From positions 62,001 through 126,000 of the forward strand of contig JANQID010000077.1 of assembly GCA_028282325.1 (NCBI GenBank): 64,000 nucleotides of DNA, read 5' to 3'. Made by a program: the position numbers and the translations under genes. Each line of letters begins with the position of its first letter. Position 1 is the stretch's first letter. Below are positions 19,056 to 28,386 of the stretch, piece by piece. This DNA comes from Chloroflexaceae bacterium. Lineage in GTDB: Bacteria; Chloroflexota; Chloroflexia; Chloroflexales; Chloroflexaceae. Below the pieces are notes generated by a model. The model saw only the letters and a list, made by a program, of their open reading frames with translations. It was not told the DNA's origin and made no database searches.

Positions 19056-19859
19056 TCACGCATCAGTCTCAATCGCGATCGCCATATCGGGCGCATCCGG
19101 GGCGATAAGCAATTCGGTGGGAATGCCGGAAACGTTCGCCTCGCCGCACTCGTCAAACCGGGCGCGAAACGACTGATCACCGATCTTCAATACGCCCCAA
19201 CCCATGATGGGCGGATCGACGGAAACAACAACGCACCAGCTACCATCGGTATCTTTGCGCACGCTTAAATGAATCTCGTAATCAGCCAGGTCTTCCTCTG
19301 CTAACACGATCTCCTCATCTTGATGTCCATAGGCGACACCTAGTGCCGGCGAGATTGAGAAGATGCGCGTCAAAAAATTGCGGCGCAGCACAAACTGGTG
19401 AAATATGCGCACGCCCGGCGGCTTAGCGGCAGGGCTAACATCATGGTTATGTACAGGTTGCTGCGCCAGTACGTCACGCAACACGCTATCAAGCGGCGGC
19501 AACTGCCCTTCTTGCTCAGCATCGAGCAGCAGAGTTGTAAAGCGGTACGTTTCTGCGCAATCAACACAGCGCAGCAGATGCCACCAGATATGGGGATATT
19601 CCCGCGCCGCCTGACTTATATCTGCTTGGCGTTCCACATCAATAAACGCAGCCAGCTCGTTCTGGCAATCCTGGCAATTCGTTTGGCCCGTCTCGGCGGG
19701 GATGCCGATAATTCGGGAGACCAATGCAACAAGATCGTTCTGATCAACCGGCAAATCAGCATAATCGCCGTGGTCGCTCAACGAACTTGGCTCAAATCGT
19801 TTTGGGTTCATAAACGCGTTGATGAAACGACGTAACACCAACCAATCAGAAGATTCCAT
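19056..19859 (-). CDS. Putative zinc-finger anti-sigma factor or sigma-associated protein
   Basis: 267 aa. Residues 62-101 hold CQDC (Cys62, Cys65) and HLLRCVDC (His94, Cys98, Cys101). The H-x3-C-x2-C half matches the ZAS/zf-HC2 zinc motif of anti-sigma factors, here with an extra Cys pair 30 residues upstream. No transmembrane helix is obvious, so unlike most ZAS proteins it appears cytoplasmic. The C-terminal half (about 150-267) is beta-rich and unrecognised. It lies downstream of a sigma factor gene on the same strand, 369 bp away, which is the main reason for the anti-sigma proposal. Codon use is normal. The function is inferred, not shown. Confidence 0.55.
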   Translation of the reverse strand: MESSDWLVLRRFINAFMNPKRFEPSSLSDHGDYADLPVDQNDLVALVSRIIGIPAETGQTNCQDCQNELAAFIDVERQADISQAAREYPHIWWHLLRCVDCAETYRFTTLLLDAEQEGQLPPLDSVLRDVLAQQPVHNHDVSPAAKPPGVRIFHQFVLRRNFLTRIFSISPALGVAYGHQDEEIVLAEEDLADYEIHLSVRKDTDGSWCVVVSVDPPIMGWGVLKIGDQSFRARFDECGEANVSGIPTELLIAPDAPDMAIAIETDA

Positions 19860-20228
19860 GCCGTTTCCTTTACATCATAAGTCAAGATATACAATAAACT
19901 CTCAACTGCGACAGGGGCGGGTTGGCTTCTCAATTCAGCGAGAATTTTACCCCCTCACTATAATATGTACCAAAAAGGATTATTTTTGCGCGCATTTTTA
20001 CTCGATTTTGACAAGATCTCAGATAACGGTTGCACCCAACCGAACGAGCGTGCAAAGCTGCGTTGCAAGCAACCAGCATCTGCTACCGATGTTCAACGTA
20101 GGAGGGCAAGGTGCGCTTGCTTGAGCGCGTTATTGTCATAATACATAGCATTCGCGACATCTGTGGGGATGTTGTGGACAATCACAACACAGGGTCTGGA
20201 TATGTATGAGGCTACTCATCGAAGATCT
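19860..20228 (-). other. Intergenic region between sigma factor and its zinc-finger partner
   Basis: 369 bp without a convincing gene. It is AT-rich around 19960-20010 and contains a TATAAT-like sequence near 19960-19970 readable on either strand, so the downstream gene may have its own promoter. A TGTTGTG-GACAAT-CACAACA hairpin lies at 20170-20189, just after the sigma factor stop. It lacks a T-run and may be an attenuator or an operator. Confidence 0.4.
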
Positions 20229-21029
20229 TCAATATTCCATGCCAGGATCGCCATATTCAAGCATCCTATCATCTCCATACCAATCGCGTATCGCGGCATG
20301 ACGTATCAGCAGACTGCGAGCATATTTCAGCAATGATCGAACCCGCGACGCACTCAGATGCATATGTTTGGCGATCTCTTCGGGGCTCATCTTGTCATCA
20401 AACCAGAGTTGGAATATGCGGGCTAATCGTTCGCCGTTATTCGCCTCGGCCTTCAATACCTCAACCATAAAAGCGACAAACAGGGCATTCTCCACCAAAA
20501 TATCTGGATGGCTTTCCACATCGTTTGCCGTTTCAGATAACTGTTCATATGATACGGTAATTCCATTGCGTTTTTGCGCATTAAGATGGCGGATGTGGCG
20601 CTGAGCGCTCCGCACAATGACTCGATAGGCCCAGGTTGAAAAGTGGCTTTCATAACGAAAACTATTGATTGATCCGATCAAATCCGCCAATGCCATCTGA
20701 GCGAGATCATCGGCATCGACGGCAACGTCGCGCGACCAGAATAAACCGGCGTGTTGGAGAAAGGCCGCTGCCTTGTTCATCCACTCGATCCACGCCAGAT
20801 TGTTATCAATATGGCTGCAATTCTGCAGTGCATGCACCAGTTCGTGGTCTTCGTGATATATCACGACGATGCTTCGGAGTTTGTCGTCATCAACATCTTC
20901 TGGAAGACAGCGCAGCAAATCAACTTTGTATTCCTGCTGCGTCTCCAGGCTCAGATCCCATCCCTGCCTTTGGTTGAGATCCGCCACCGTCGCTATGCAT
21001 CGTGCTTGAAGAGTTTCGCTTGGCTTCAT
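20229..21029 (-). CDS. RNA polymerase sigma factor, ECF-like with N-terminal extension
   Basis: 266 aa. Region 2 is clear at about 105-150 (DADDLAQMALADLIGSINSF then STWAYRVIVRSAQRHIRHL), including the aromatic -10 melting stretch. Region 4 is at about 195-245, with the helix-turn-helix MSPEEIAKHMHLSASRVRSL. There is no region 1.2 or 3, so it belongs to the group 4/ECF type. The first 100 residues are an extension without recognised motif, rich in acidic residues (LPEDVDDDK). It probably directs a small regulon in response to a signal sensed via the neighbouring zinc-finger protein. An 11-bp inverted repeat lies about 120 bp upstream. Confidence 0.82.
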   Translation of the reverse strand: MKPSETLQARCIATVADLNQRQGWDLSLETQQEYKVDLLRCLPEDVDDDKLRSIVVIYHEDHELVHALQNCSHIDNNLAWIEWMNKAAAFLQHAGLFWSRDVAVDADDLAQMALADLIGSINSFRYESHFSTWAYRVIVRSAQRHIRHLNAQKRNGITVSYEQLSETANDVESHPDILVENALFVAFMVEVLKAEANNGERLARIFQLWFDDKMSPEEIAKHMHLSASRVRSLLKYARSLLIRHAAIRDWYGDDRMLEYGDPGMEY

Positions 21030-21144
21030 AACAAGCTCCAGTCAAACTGTAAGACGAGTAAGCGTCAGGTTTATTGGAGATGAAGATACGATGTAGTAGT
21101 GTCTTATTGTATCCGAAAAATACGCAAAAAGGCGGTTTGATCGT

Positions 21145-21178
21145 TTGTCAAAGATAACATTTACGTCATCTTTGACAA
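21145..21178. repeat. 11-bp perfect inverted repeat upstream of the sigma factor gene
   Basis: TTGTCAAAGAT at 21145-21155 and its exact complement ATCTTTGACAA at 21168-21178, separated by 12 bp. It lies in the 307-bp gap between the sigma factor start and the end of the beta-helix gene. No T-run follows on the minus strand, so an operator is as likely as a terminator. The rest of the gap (21030-21336) shows nothing I can name. Confidence 0.6.
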
Positions 21179-21336
21179 TTATGAAAGTATCAAAGCAGGC
21201 AGCAGCCGGCAGACTCTGCCACTATCCTCCGAAGCAGCGCTGCACGCTATAAGCGCGACAACAACAGCGCTGCTGGCATTATATTATTGCGTTCAGCATC
21301 ATAAGTTCTTTGCACCTTCAGGTTGTTACCGTGGCG

Positions 21337-22929
21337 CTAGGGCTGAGGAACGCACGCCGCCGCCTCAGTCAACCAGGGTGCAAAGGTGATATTATCACCG
21401 ACCGAGTCGCCGCGGCCTTCGGGGTTATATTCCGGGTCATAGGGGCCGGAGGATTCTCCCCACCAGTTATTGCGCATATCAAGCGGGATCTCGCTGGCGG
21501 CGCCGCGCCCGATGCCATACTTGAGGTAGATCGGAATAATGGGCGGCGTGTGAACGTCGATCAAGTTGTTGACCACCGTAAGCTGCGCTTCAGGAACCTG
21601 CAACGTCTGGGTGCGTAAGCTCAGGCCCATATTGCCGCCGATCAGCGCATTGCAGGCAACCACGCCTTGCAGCGGGCCGTCGGTCGAGAGCACCAGATTA
21701 TCGATTCCGCCTCGAAGCAGATTGCCCTGAATATCGACGGAGAGCGTCTCGAACACGCTCTGGTTGCTGATCCGCACATTGGGAGCGCCATCGCCCAACC
21801 GATTGCCGCCAACACGGTTGTTATGTAGAATAACGCCGTTCCCGCGCGTATAGACCACATCCAGCGCCGCTCCATAGGGCATGTCATTTCCGGCGACCTC
21901 GCTGTCGAGCACCTCCAGTCGGCTGTCGTTGAACAGCAAGGCGCCGCCATTGTCGTTAAAGCGCGAACTGCGAATGATCACTTGGCTTTGATCGCTGAAG
22001 AGCAGCATCCCCGCCGCTCCGCCGCCGCGCATTTCCATATTTTCCATCACAGCATAACTGCCGGGGCGAATGAAGAGCCCTTCCCAACGCGCCGGCGTGT
22101 CGGAGACAAAACGAACCGGCTGTTCAGGCGTTCCCAGCGCCAGGAATTGTGCGCCATCAACATAGAATGAGACACCGCCTCCCAGGCGCACCTCCACGCC
22201 TGGATCGATGATCAAAATCGCGTCGGGCGCCAGTTGAACATCGTTGGGCAGCAATATCGGACTCTGATCGGCGCGCCAGCGGATGTTGCCTTCCAAGACA
22301 TCAACTGGCGGCGCGGTTGGCGAGGGCGTCGGGGTTTGGGTCGCTGTCGGAGACGGCTCTTTCGGCACATCAGGCGTTGGTGTATCCGGCGGCGTGGTAG
22401 GTGCCGACGTTGGCGAGAGCGCCAGGGTTGTTATCGGGCGCGGCGTCACCGTCAAGCGAGTGGGGGCGAAGGTTGGCGCGGCGCTCGATTGCGCCGGCGG
22501 CGAGCCAACCGGAATCGGGTAAGCGGCCTCTTCGGTCAGATCGTTTGCGGGAGTCGTCGTCTGATCGGTCGGCTCAGGCTCCGCCTCGATGGTTGCTGTT
22601 GATGTGGAAGTCGTTTCGGCATTGGGGGCCGGGTATCCTGAACCTTCAGAGCTGTCATTGGGTGTAGTCGCAGCATGCGCAGGATAGCCGTTGTCAACTA
22701 CAGCGCTTGTCGGAGCAGGGTAGCCTGGCTCACCGGGAGTTGTCGGCTGCTCGGCGACCAATGTCGGCTGGCTTTGATCGCCGAACCCAAGCGGAAACAA
22801 AAATGTCAGGCCAATCGCAATAATCAGAAACGCTAGCGCCCCAAGCAGCACCAGCGTGTCACGATTGATGGTGAAACCAGAGCGACGTTCCGGCTCCTGA
22901 AATGACTGGTCGTCATCTTCTGGCTGCAC
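21337..22929 (-). CDS. Membrane-anchored parallel beta-helix protein with Pro/Thr stalk
   Basis: 530 aa. A short cytoplasmic N-terminus is followed by one membrane helix (about 26-48), then about 165 residues of Pro/Thr/Ser stalk containing four spaced copies of a GYPAP-like motif (GYPAP, GYPAH, GYPAP, AYPIP). The C-terminal 300 residues are right-handed beta-helix coils (NNRVGGNRLGD, NNLIDVHTPP, ending NNWWGESSGPYDPEYNPEG), as in pectate-lyase-like/NosD folds. It is probably surface-exposed and may bind a polysaccharide; no catalytic residues are certain. It lies upstream of the sigma factor on the same strand, so it could be in the same regulon. Confidence 0.7.
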   Translation of the reverse strand: MQPEDDDQSFQEPERRSGFTINRDTLVLLGALAFLIIAIGLTFLFPLGFGDQSQPTLVAEQPTTPGEPGYPAPTSAVVDNGYPAHAATTPNDSSEGSGYPAPNAETTSTSTATIEAEPEPTDQTTTPANDLTEEAAYPIPVGSPPAQSSAAPTFAPTRLTVTPRPITTLALSPTSAPTTPPDTPTPDVPKEPSPTATQTPTPSPTAPPVDVLEGNIRWRADQSPILLPNDVQLAPDAILIIDPGVEVRLGGGVSFYVDGAQFLALGTPEQPVRFVSDTPARWEGLFIRPGSYAVMENMEMRGGGAAGMLLFSDQSQVIIRSSRFNDNGGALLFNDSRLEVLDSEVAGNDMPYGAALDVVYTRGNGVILHNNRVGGNRLGDGAPNVRISNQSVFETLSVDIQGNLLRGGIDNLVLSTDGPLQGVVACNALIGGNMGLSLRTQTLQVPEAQLTVVNNLIDVHTPPIIPIYLKYGIGRGAASEIPLDMRNNWWGESSGPYDPEYNPEGRGDSVGDNITFAPWLTEAAACVPQP

Positions 22930-23049
22930 GATGTGTTCCTCCAGGCACGGTTATTCGAGAACGCAGCACCGTGTACATCTTACATCTTACCACAGGCCCG
23001 CCACTGTCGCAACGTGTTAGAACGCCCCATGACGTTGCGAGGAGCTATA

Positions 23050-23712
23050 TCACGGATTCAGTTCCTCGATTTCATTGGTCTCTAGAAAAATGACGCGCTC
23101 GCCGATATTCGTCGCCCGATCGGCGGTGCGCTCTAACGCATGCACGACATCTAGCAGATCGATGGCGCCTTCAATGCGCTGCGGATCGGACTTGGCAATA
23201 TCCAGCAACTCAGCACGCAAATCGGTCTCGTATTGATCGACGCGCTTGTCGTATTCGCTCAGGGTCTGAGCCAGTTCGACATCTTGATTCAGAAATGCAT
23301 CCAGGCTTATGTGCAGCATACGCTGGGCAAGGTTGGCCATTTCATTGAGGCCGTCGGGCGCGGGTACGAATGCTGGTCGGCGAGTGGCGCGACGAACGCG
23401 CCGGGCGATGCTATTGGCATAGTCGCCGATGCGCTCGAGTTCGCCCGCAATAGCAACCACTACGCTCATCAACCGCAGGTCGGACGCCAGGATCGGCTGC
23501 TGGGTCGCGAGCAAGCGGATAACTTTGTCTTCAACCAGACGCCAGGTTTCATCAATCTGCTTATCATCATGGATAACCTGAGCGGAGACAATCACATCCC
23601 AATTCTGGAGGCAATGCATCGCCCGTTTCAATGCGTGCTCAACCATACTTCCGAGACGCAGCAAATCTTCGCGCAAAGTGTCGATCTGACGCACATATTT
23701 TTGTCTGAGCAT
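23050..23712 (-). CDS. phoU: Phosphate transport system regulator PhoU
   Basis: 220 aa from ATG 23712, chosen because AAAGGAG lies 7 bp upstream and family members begin with this R..Y..Q...LR..L...G..VE...A pattern. Two PhoU repeats (about 15-100 and 120-205) carry the metal-binding E/D-x3-D-type motifs: ELERIGDYANSIARR and ALERTADRATNIGERVIF. PhoU restrains phosphate uptake and histidine-kinase signalling through the Pst transporter. No pst or phoR gene lies in the window. It is divergent from the lytic transglycosylase gene. Confidence 0.95.
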   Translation of the reverse strand: MLRQKYVRQIDTLREDLLRLGSMVEHALKRAMHCLQNWDVIVSAQVIHDDKQIDETWRLVEDKVIRLLATQQPILASDLRLMSVVVAIAGELERIGDYANSIARRVRRATRRPAFVPAPDGLNEMANLAQRMLHISLDAFLNQDVELAQTLSEYDKRVDQYETDLRAELLDIAKSDPQRIEGAIDLLDVVHALERTADRATNIGERVIFLETNEIEELNP

Positions 23713-23884
23713 CGAGCCACTCCTTTCGCGTACGCATATCCCGGATTCACAGCACAATGCAGTGGAAAGTATGTTGTATCGAAAAAGCGTACGTTGTGTG
23801 TATACTCGAAGAACATCGATTGAGTTGAATAACCAAAGAATACCACATCTGCATCGAGACCGCCAGAAGTGGTACAATGCGGTT

Positions 23885-26287
23885 ATGCGCAACTCTCTTG
23901 TTCGATCCCTTTACTATGCCATATCGCTCGTGATGTTGTTGTCGCTGCTGACATCCTGTGAAGTGGTCAACGCTCCCCCGCCCGGCGCTACACGAACGAG
24001 TGTCGAGCTATCCCCCGCCGCAACTGCCGCACCCACGCCGTTGCCTGCCCCCGATCTACTGGCCTCCGCGCTTGAACGCCGAGCGATTGGCGATTACGAT
24101 GGCGTTGCATTGGATCTCAGCACGCTGATCGAGACTTACCCGGAAGCAGTTGAGGGGCGCGAGGCGCGTTACTACCTTGCCGAAAGCTTCGCGCTTCGCG
24201 GTCGCTGGACTCCAGCGGTCGCTGCGTTTCGCGAATTCCTCGACGACTCGGCTGATGATGAATTGACAGCGCGGGCGTTGTTTTGGATGGCGCGGGGCTA
24301 TGAATCCGCCGGCGACTGGTCAAATGCGGCGATGACCTATGAGCGTTATCGCGAGCGAGGAACGCCGCTCGAACCGTATGCCGCGATGCGCCAGGCGGCC
24401 CAACAACAAGCGCTCGGTCAGTTTGAAGCCGCTGCCGCGAATTACGAACACGCCGCCGCTACGGACATCGCACGCGGTGAACGGGCCGGGAGCTACGAAA
24501 AAGCGATTGCTCTATACCGGCAGCTTGGCCAAAACGAACAGACGCTTGCTCTCTACGTCACCCTGCTCGACTTTGTGGAGCAACCGGCGCACCGTGCGCG
24601 CATTCTAGACGAGGCGGCGAATCTGGCGCAACAGCTTGGACGGGATGAGCAAGCGCAAGCATGGTTGCTGGACATTGTCGCCGCCGCACCGGCAGCGCCC
24701 CAGGCCGCTAGCGCCGTCGATCGACTGCTTGCCGCGAGCTTCCTCGATCTGTCGCCGGCAGACGCCGCACGGGCGTACTTTAACGCCGAACGTTACGATG
24801 CCGCGCTGGAGCAATTCGACCGGGCGCTGGCGCAGGCGGAGGTTGGAAGTGACACGGCGATTGAGTTGCAGCGACTACGCGGGCTGACGTTGCGCGGGCT
24901 TGGGCGCTTTCCGGAAGCGCTGCAAGCTCTGGCGCTCGCCGGCGGGATCAATCCGAACAGCGAACCGGGACGCCAGGCGCAACTCGACTGGATCCAAACG
25001 GTCGGTCAGAGCGGCGAGACGCAACAGGCGATCGACGGTTATCGCGAGTATGCCGACGCCTACCCGGACGACCCGCGCGCTCCTGAAGCGCTCAGCCGGG
25101 CAGCCCAATTGCTCGACCGATTAGGCCAGACTGAAAGCGCGCTGCAGGTTCGTCTGGAGTTGGGACGGCGCTATCCGAAGAGTGATCAGGCTGTGGGTGC
25201 GCTGCCCGCCGTCGGTCTGACACTTTTCCGAGCGGGGCGTTATAGCGAGGCGCAGCAAGCGTGGAACCTGCTGGTCGAACATCATCAGGGCTATGAGCAG
25301 GCGCGCGGGGCATTCTGGGCTGCACGCAGCCTCCAGGCTCAGCAGCCGGAGGCCGGCACAGCGCGTGATCTGTTTAACAGCGCCGTGAATGCCGATCCCG
25401 AGTCGTACTATGGTGTGCGCGCCACCGAAGAGTTGAGCGTGCCGTTCATCGGGACGCGCGCGCTGGATGCAGCGATCGGCGCAGACGAATGGCGCGAATT
25501 GGAAATCTGGCTCGATGAATGGTCAGAGCAATCATTGCCAGACGACGCAGAGCGCGATGACGCTTCAGACGTAGCGGACAGCGGTTTTATGCAACGGGCG
25601 ACAGCGCTAGCCCACGTCGGTCTGCAATCCGAGTCTATCGCCGAGTGGAACGCCGCCCGCGCAGCGTGGGCTGACGATCCGGGGCGCTTGATGCGCCTCG
25701 CTCGGCTGGCCCACGAACAGGGCGTGCATTACATCGCGCTGAAGACCGCCGAGCAACTGGCCGTGCTCGCGCCGGACGACGCTCCGCCACCGCCGCTCAT
25801 CCTGCGACGCCTGATCTTTCCCACCCCCTACGCCGATCTGATCATCGAACAATCACGGGCAAACAACATTGATCCGCGTTTGCTCTACGCGCTGTTGCGC
25901 CAGGAAAGCTTGTTTAACCCCGGCGCGACATCGTGGGTCGGGGCGCGTGGATTGGCTCAGGTGATGCCCGCAACCGGCGAAGGCATCGCGCAGCGTTTAA
26001 GCGTCGCCAACTTCACGGTAGATGATCTCTATCGGCCAATTATCAGCATACAATTTGGGGCGTTTTACATTGGCCAACGCATCGCAGATATGGAAGGCAG
26101 CGTGCAAGGCGGGCTTTCGGCGTACAACGCCGGGTTGGGCAATGCGCAACGCTGGGCGGGCGGCAGCCGCGTGAATGATTCCGACCTGTTCACGGAGGGG
26201 ATCGACTACGCCGAAACCGAGAATTACGTCAAGTTGGTATACGGATACTATGGAGCTTATCAGCAACTTTACACGATAGACGAGTAA
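23885..26287 (+). CDS. TPR lipoprotein with C-terminal lytic transglycosylase (GH23/SLT) domain
   Basis: 800 aa from ATG 23885. The signal peptide ends in lipobox LLTSC. About 600 residues of TPR-like helical repeats follow. The C-terminal soluble lytic transglycosylase domain has the catalytic Glu674 in RQESLFNPGATSWVGARGLA and the downstream QVMPATG and SAYNAGLGNAQRW motifs of Slt70 relatives. It cleaves peptidoglycan glycan strands to 1,6-anhydro-muropeptides at the membrane surface. A TACAAT -10-like hexamer ends 6 bp before the ATG, which would place transcription start on the ATG itself, so the message may be leaderless. A small signal-anchor protein gene follows by 6 bp. Confidence 0.9.
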   Translation: MRNSLVRSLYYAISLVMLLSLLTSCEVVNAPPPGATRTSVELSPAATAAPTPLPAPDLLASALERRAIGDYDGVALDLSTLIETYPEAVEGREARYYLAESFALRGRWTPAVAAFREFLDDSADDELTARALFWMARGYESAGDWSNAAMTYERYRERGTPLEPYAAMRQAAQQQALGQFEAAAANYEHAAATDIARGERAGSYEKAIALYRQLGQNEQTLALYVTLLDFVEQPAHRARILDEAANLAQQLGRDEQAQAWLLDIVAAAPAAPQAASAVDRLLAASFLDLSPADAARAYFNAERYDAALEQFDRALAQAEVGSDTAIELQRLRGLTLRGLGRFPEALQALALAGGINPNSEPGRQAQLDWIQTVGQSGETQQAIDGYREYADAYPDDPRAPEALSRAAQLLDRLGQTESALQVRLELGRRYPKSDQAVGALPAVGLTLFRAGRYSEAQQAWNLLVEHHQGYEQARGAFWAARSLQAQQPEAGTARDLFNSAVNADPESYYGVRATEELSVPFIGTRALDAAIGADEWRELEIWLDEWSEQSLPDDAERDDASDVADSGFMQRATALAHVGLQSESIAEWNAARAAWADDPGRLMRLARLAHEQGVHYIALKTAEQLAVLAPDDAPPPPLILRRLIFPTPYADLIIEQSRANNIDPRLLYALLRQESLFNPGATSWVGARGLAQVMPATGEGIAQRLSVANFTVDDLYRPIISIQFGAFYIGQRIADMEGSVQGGLSAYNAGLGNAQRWAGGSRVNDSDLFTEGIDYAETENYVKLVYGYYGAYQQLYTIDE

Positions 26288-26293
26288 AAACAG

Positions 26294-26662
26294 ATGAACA
26301 AGCAACGAACCATAGTGTGGATAGGCGGGCTGGCGATTGCAGCAGGAATAGCGCGGTTTGCGCTCTGGCCAGCTCGCATACGCAACGCGCGCGTGACGGC
26401 GATAGAAAAAAGCTCCCAGCCATCTGCAAGTCTGGCCTGGAGCTATCGGTCTGGCGGTCAACGTCCCATCAGCGTGATCATTGATCTGGCGACCGCTGAC
26501 GGCATGAACGGCAGTTTGACCACCGACGGCGAACAGATCAACGGCGCAATACCGCTGTCGTCCATCCCGGAAGGCGATTACACGATTACCACGACGGCAA
26601 CGTATCGCATCGCGGGTGTTGCACAAATCATTGAGCAGACATTCAAAAGCTATTTTAAGTAA
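26294..26662 (+). CDS. Small signal-anchored hypothetical protein
   Basis: 122 aa, not recognised. A short basic N-terminus and a hydrophobic segment (about 8-26) suggest a signal anchor. The remaining 95 residues are beta-rich (ISVIIDLATADGMNGSLTTD, IPEGDYTITTTATYRI) like a small Ig-like extracytoplasmic domain. It starts 6 bp after the lytic transglycosylase stop, so the two are probably translated from one message and may act together at the cell wall. Its stop is 2 bp from that of the convergent gene at 26665-27093. Confidence 0.55.
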   Translation: MNKQRTIVWIGGLAIAAGIARFALWPARIRNARVTAIEKSSQPSASLAWSYRSGGQRPISVIIDLATADGMNGSLTTDGEQINGAIPLSSIPEGDYTITTTATYRIAGVAQIIEQTFKSYFK

Positions 26663-26664
26663 GG

Positions 26665-27093
26665 TCAGCCTTCAATGTCGCCGCCGGCTTCGCGAATCCG
26701 TTGGCGCGCGATGTCGGCCAGGCGCTCCAATTCGCGGTTGATCACGTATTGCCATTCCTCAGCTTCACGATCTTCGAGCGCCCCGCCGCCATATTTCAGT
26801 TCCATCGCCATATTCCATCCCTTGCGCAGCGCGAAGCGTTCCAATTCATCCTGGCGGCTAGGAAGCCAGCGTCGCTTGATAAACTGCTGGAACGCCAACT
26901 CCATACGTTGCGAACCATCGGGATTGAGTGACGGCAGTGCGAACCAGGATTCAGCATCTTTCGGATCGGGTTTGGCGGCGCTCGAAAAGTAAATCGTTTT
27001 GTGAGGAACAGAATAGCGATACTCGCCATCGCCGTCGTACCTGGCAGGATTATTGGCAATCGCACCGGTAAGCATGCGCTCAGTAATGGTCAT
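26665..27093 (-). CDS. Hypothetical cytoplasmic protein
   Basis: 142 aa, not recognised. It has no signal or membrane segment. The N-terminal half contains YRYSVPHKTIYFSSAAKPDP and the C-terminal half is helical and charged (EEWQYVINRELERLADIARQ). The frame is well used and its codon usage matches that of neighbours. It converges with the small protein gene at 26294 with almost no gap and is upstream of proX on the same strand but after proX's terminator. No function is proposed. Confidence 0.5.
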   Translation of the reverse strand: MTITERMLTGAIANNPARYDGDGEYRYSVPHKTIYFSSAAKPDPKDAESWFALPSLNPDGSQRMELAFQQFIKRRWLPSRQDELERFALRKGWNMAMELKYGGGALEDREAEEWQYVINRELERLADIARQRIREAGGDIEG

Positions 27094-27190
27094 TGGCTTT
27101 TGATCCTGAACATCCTTGGTCGCTCTTAAAAGCCGTAGGATAGCATATTATCCTCGCTTTGTACAGCATTCTATACGTTGCCGGATATGA

Positions 27191-27225
27191 TCACGGGGCC
27201 GGCAATCAGATTGTCGACCCCGTGA
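27191..27225 (-). terminator. Terminator hairpin of proVWX
   Basis: A 17-bp inverted repeat with two mismatches (TCACGGGG...CCCCGTGA at the base) lies 25 bp downstream of the proX stop. It has no clear T-run, so it may also serve mainly to stabilise the proX message end. Confidence 0.6.
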
Positions 27226-27249
27226 CGGATGCGTGCCTGCGACGCTTGC

Positions 27250-28386
27250 TTATGCGCCGGCAGCGCGCGCTTCGTTCAGCCACTCATCGATCTGAGCGCG
27301 GTTTGCGTCGATCCATTCCTGGACGTGGCGCGCAATATCGTCATCGCTGTCTTCGCCCTCCAGCATCTTCGTATTCTGGTCGGCAATGTCCTGCAACGGA
27401 ACTTCCACCAGTTCGAAGAGACGCTGGGCCGCCGGATCGCTCGCGAGGAACTCCGCATTGGCGACAACACGGATGTCGTTCGGCGGGAAGCCTATATTAC
27501 ACGGATCGGCCACACATCCGATGATGCCGTCGCCGACGGTCATATCTTCCATGTCCTTCTGATCCTCAGGCAGGCTCGAGAACGGAACCTCGATCCACAC
27601 CACATCCTCACCGGGCGCCAACTCGGCGATCGTCCAGTTCGGCGTCCAGGTGTAGAACAACACCGGCTCGCCGCGCTTGTAACGTGCGATTGTATCAGCC
27701 ATCAGCGCAGAGTATTCGCCCTGGATGTGATCGATGCTCTCGCGCAGCTCGTACGCATCCAGATGATGCTCGATCACCTTCTCGCAACCCCAACCGGGAT
27801 TACACCCGATCAGATCAGCTTTACCGTTGCCGTCGCCATCGAACAACGCAGCAACTTCAGGATTCTTGAAGTCTTCCAGACTGACGATGCCCATCTCGTC
27901 AGCAGTCTTTTTGTCAACCAGATAGCCCTGCAACGCACCGGCCTTCACCTGATAGCCAACCAGTTCAACCTTGCCCGCAACGTCCTCCTGTTGCACGAAC
28001 GTGTTGTGGATCGGGAACCATCCGTTGGCCCAGAAATCGAGTTCGCCGTTGGCAAGCGCAACGTAGAAGATTTCTGGGGTCAGATCGTTGGGAGCGGAGA
28101 CATCGTAGCCAAGCTCTTGCAGCAGATTGCTATAAATAGCGGCCTGGAACCAGCCCGTATCCCAGGTTGCACGACCGAGACGAACGGTCGTGCCTTCGCC
28201 GGGCATCGCCATTGGCTCTTCAACTGGTTCTTCTTCAGTAGCCGGGGCTTCCGTCGCCGCTGGTTCTTCGGCAGCCGGAGCTTCCGTCGCCGCTGGTTCT
28301 TCTGTCGCAGGGGTGCCGCCACAGGCGGCCAGTACCATGACCAGTACCAGGCTAAGACCGAGCAGAAATTGGAATCGGTGCTTCAT
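27250..28386 (-). CDS. proX: Glycine betaine/proline ABC transporter substrate-binding lipoprotein ProX
   Basis: 378 aa. The signal peptide ends in lipobox VLAAC (Cys22), followed by an Ala/Pro/Glu repeat stalk (EEPAATEAPA copies). The OpuAC/ProX domain shows FWANGWFPIHNTFVQQEDV and PNWTIAELAPGEDVVWIEVP, with the Trp residues that cage quaternary amines. GCNPGWGCEKVIEHHLDAY is the family's hinge region, with two Cys. It delivers betaine or proline-betaine to ProVW under osmotic stress. AGGAGG precedes the ATG. It is the last gene of proV-proW-proX, separated from proW by 231 bp in which I see no gene, perhaps allowing independent expression. Confidence 0.93.
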   Translation of the reverse strand: MKHRFQFLLGLSLVLVMVLAACGGTPATEEPAATEAPAAEEPAATEAPATEEEPVEEPMAMPGEGTTVRLGRATWDTGWFQAAIYSNLLQELGYDVSAPNDLTPEIFYVALANGELDFWANGWFPIHNTFVQQEDVAGKVELVGYQVKAGALQGYLVDKKTADEMGIVSLEDFKNPEVAALFDGDGNGKADLIGCNPGWGCEKVIEHHLDAYELRESIDHIQGEYSALMADTIARYKRGEPVLFYTWTPNWTIAELAPGEDVVWIEVPFSSLPEDQKDMEDMTVGDGIIGCVADPCNIGFPPNDIRVVANAEFLASDPAAQRLFELVEVPLQDIADQNTKMLEGEDSDDDIARHVQEWIDANRAQIDEWLNEARAAGA

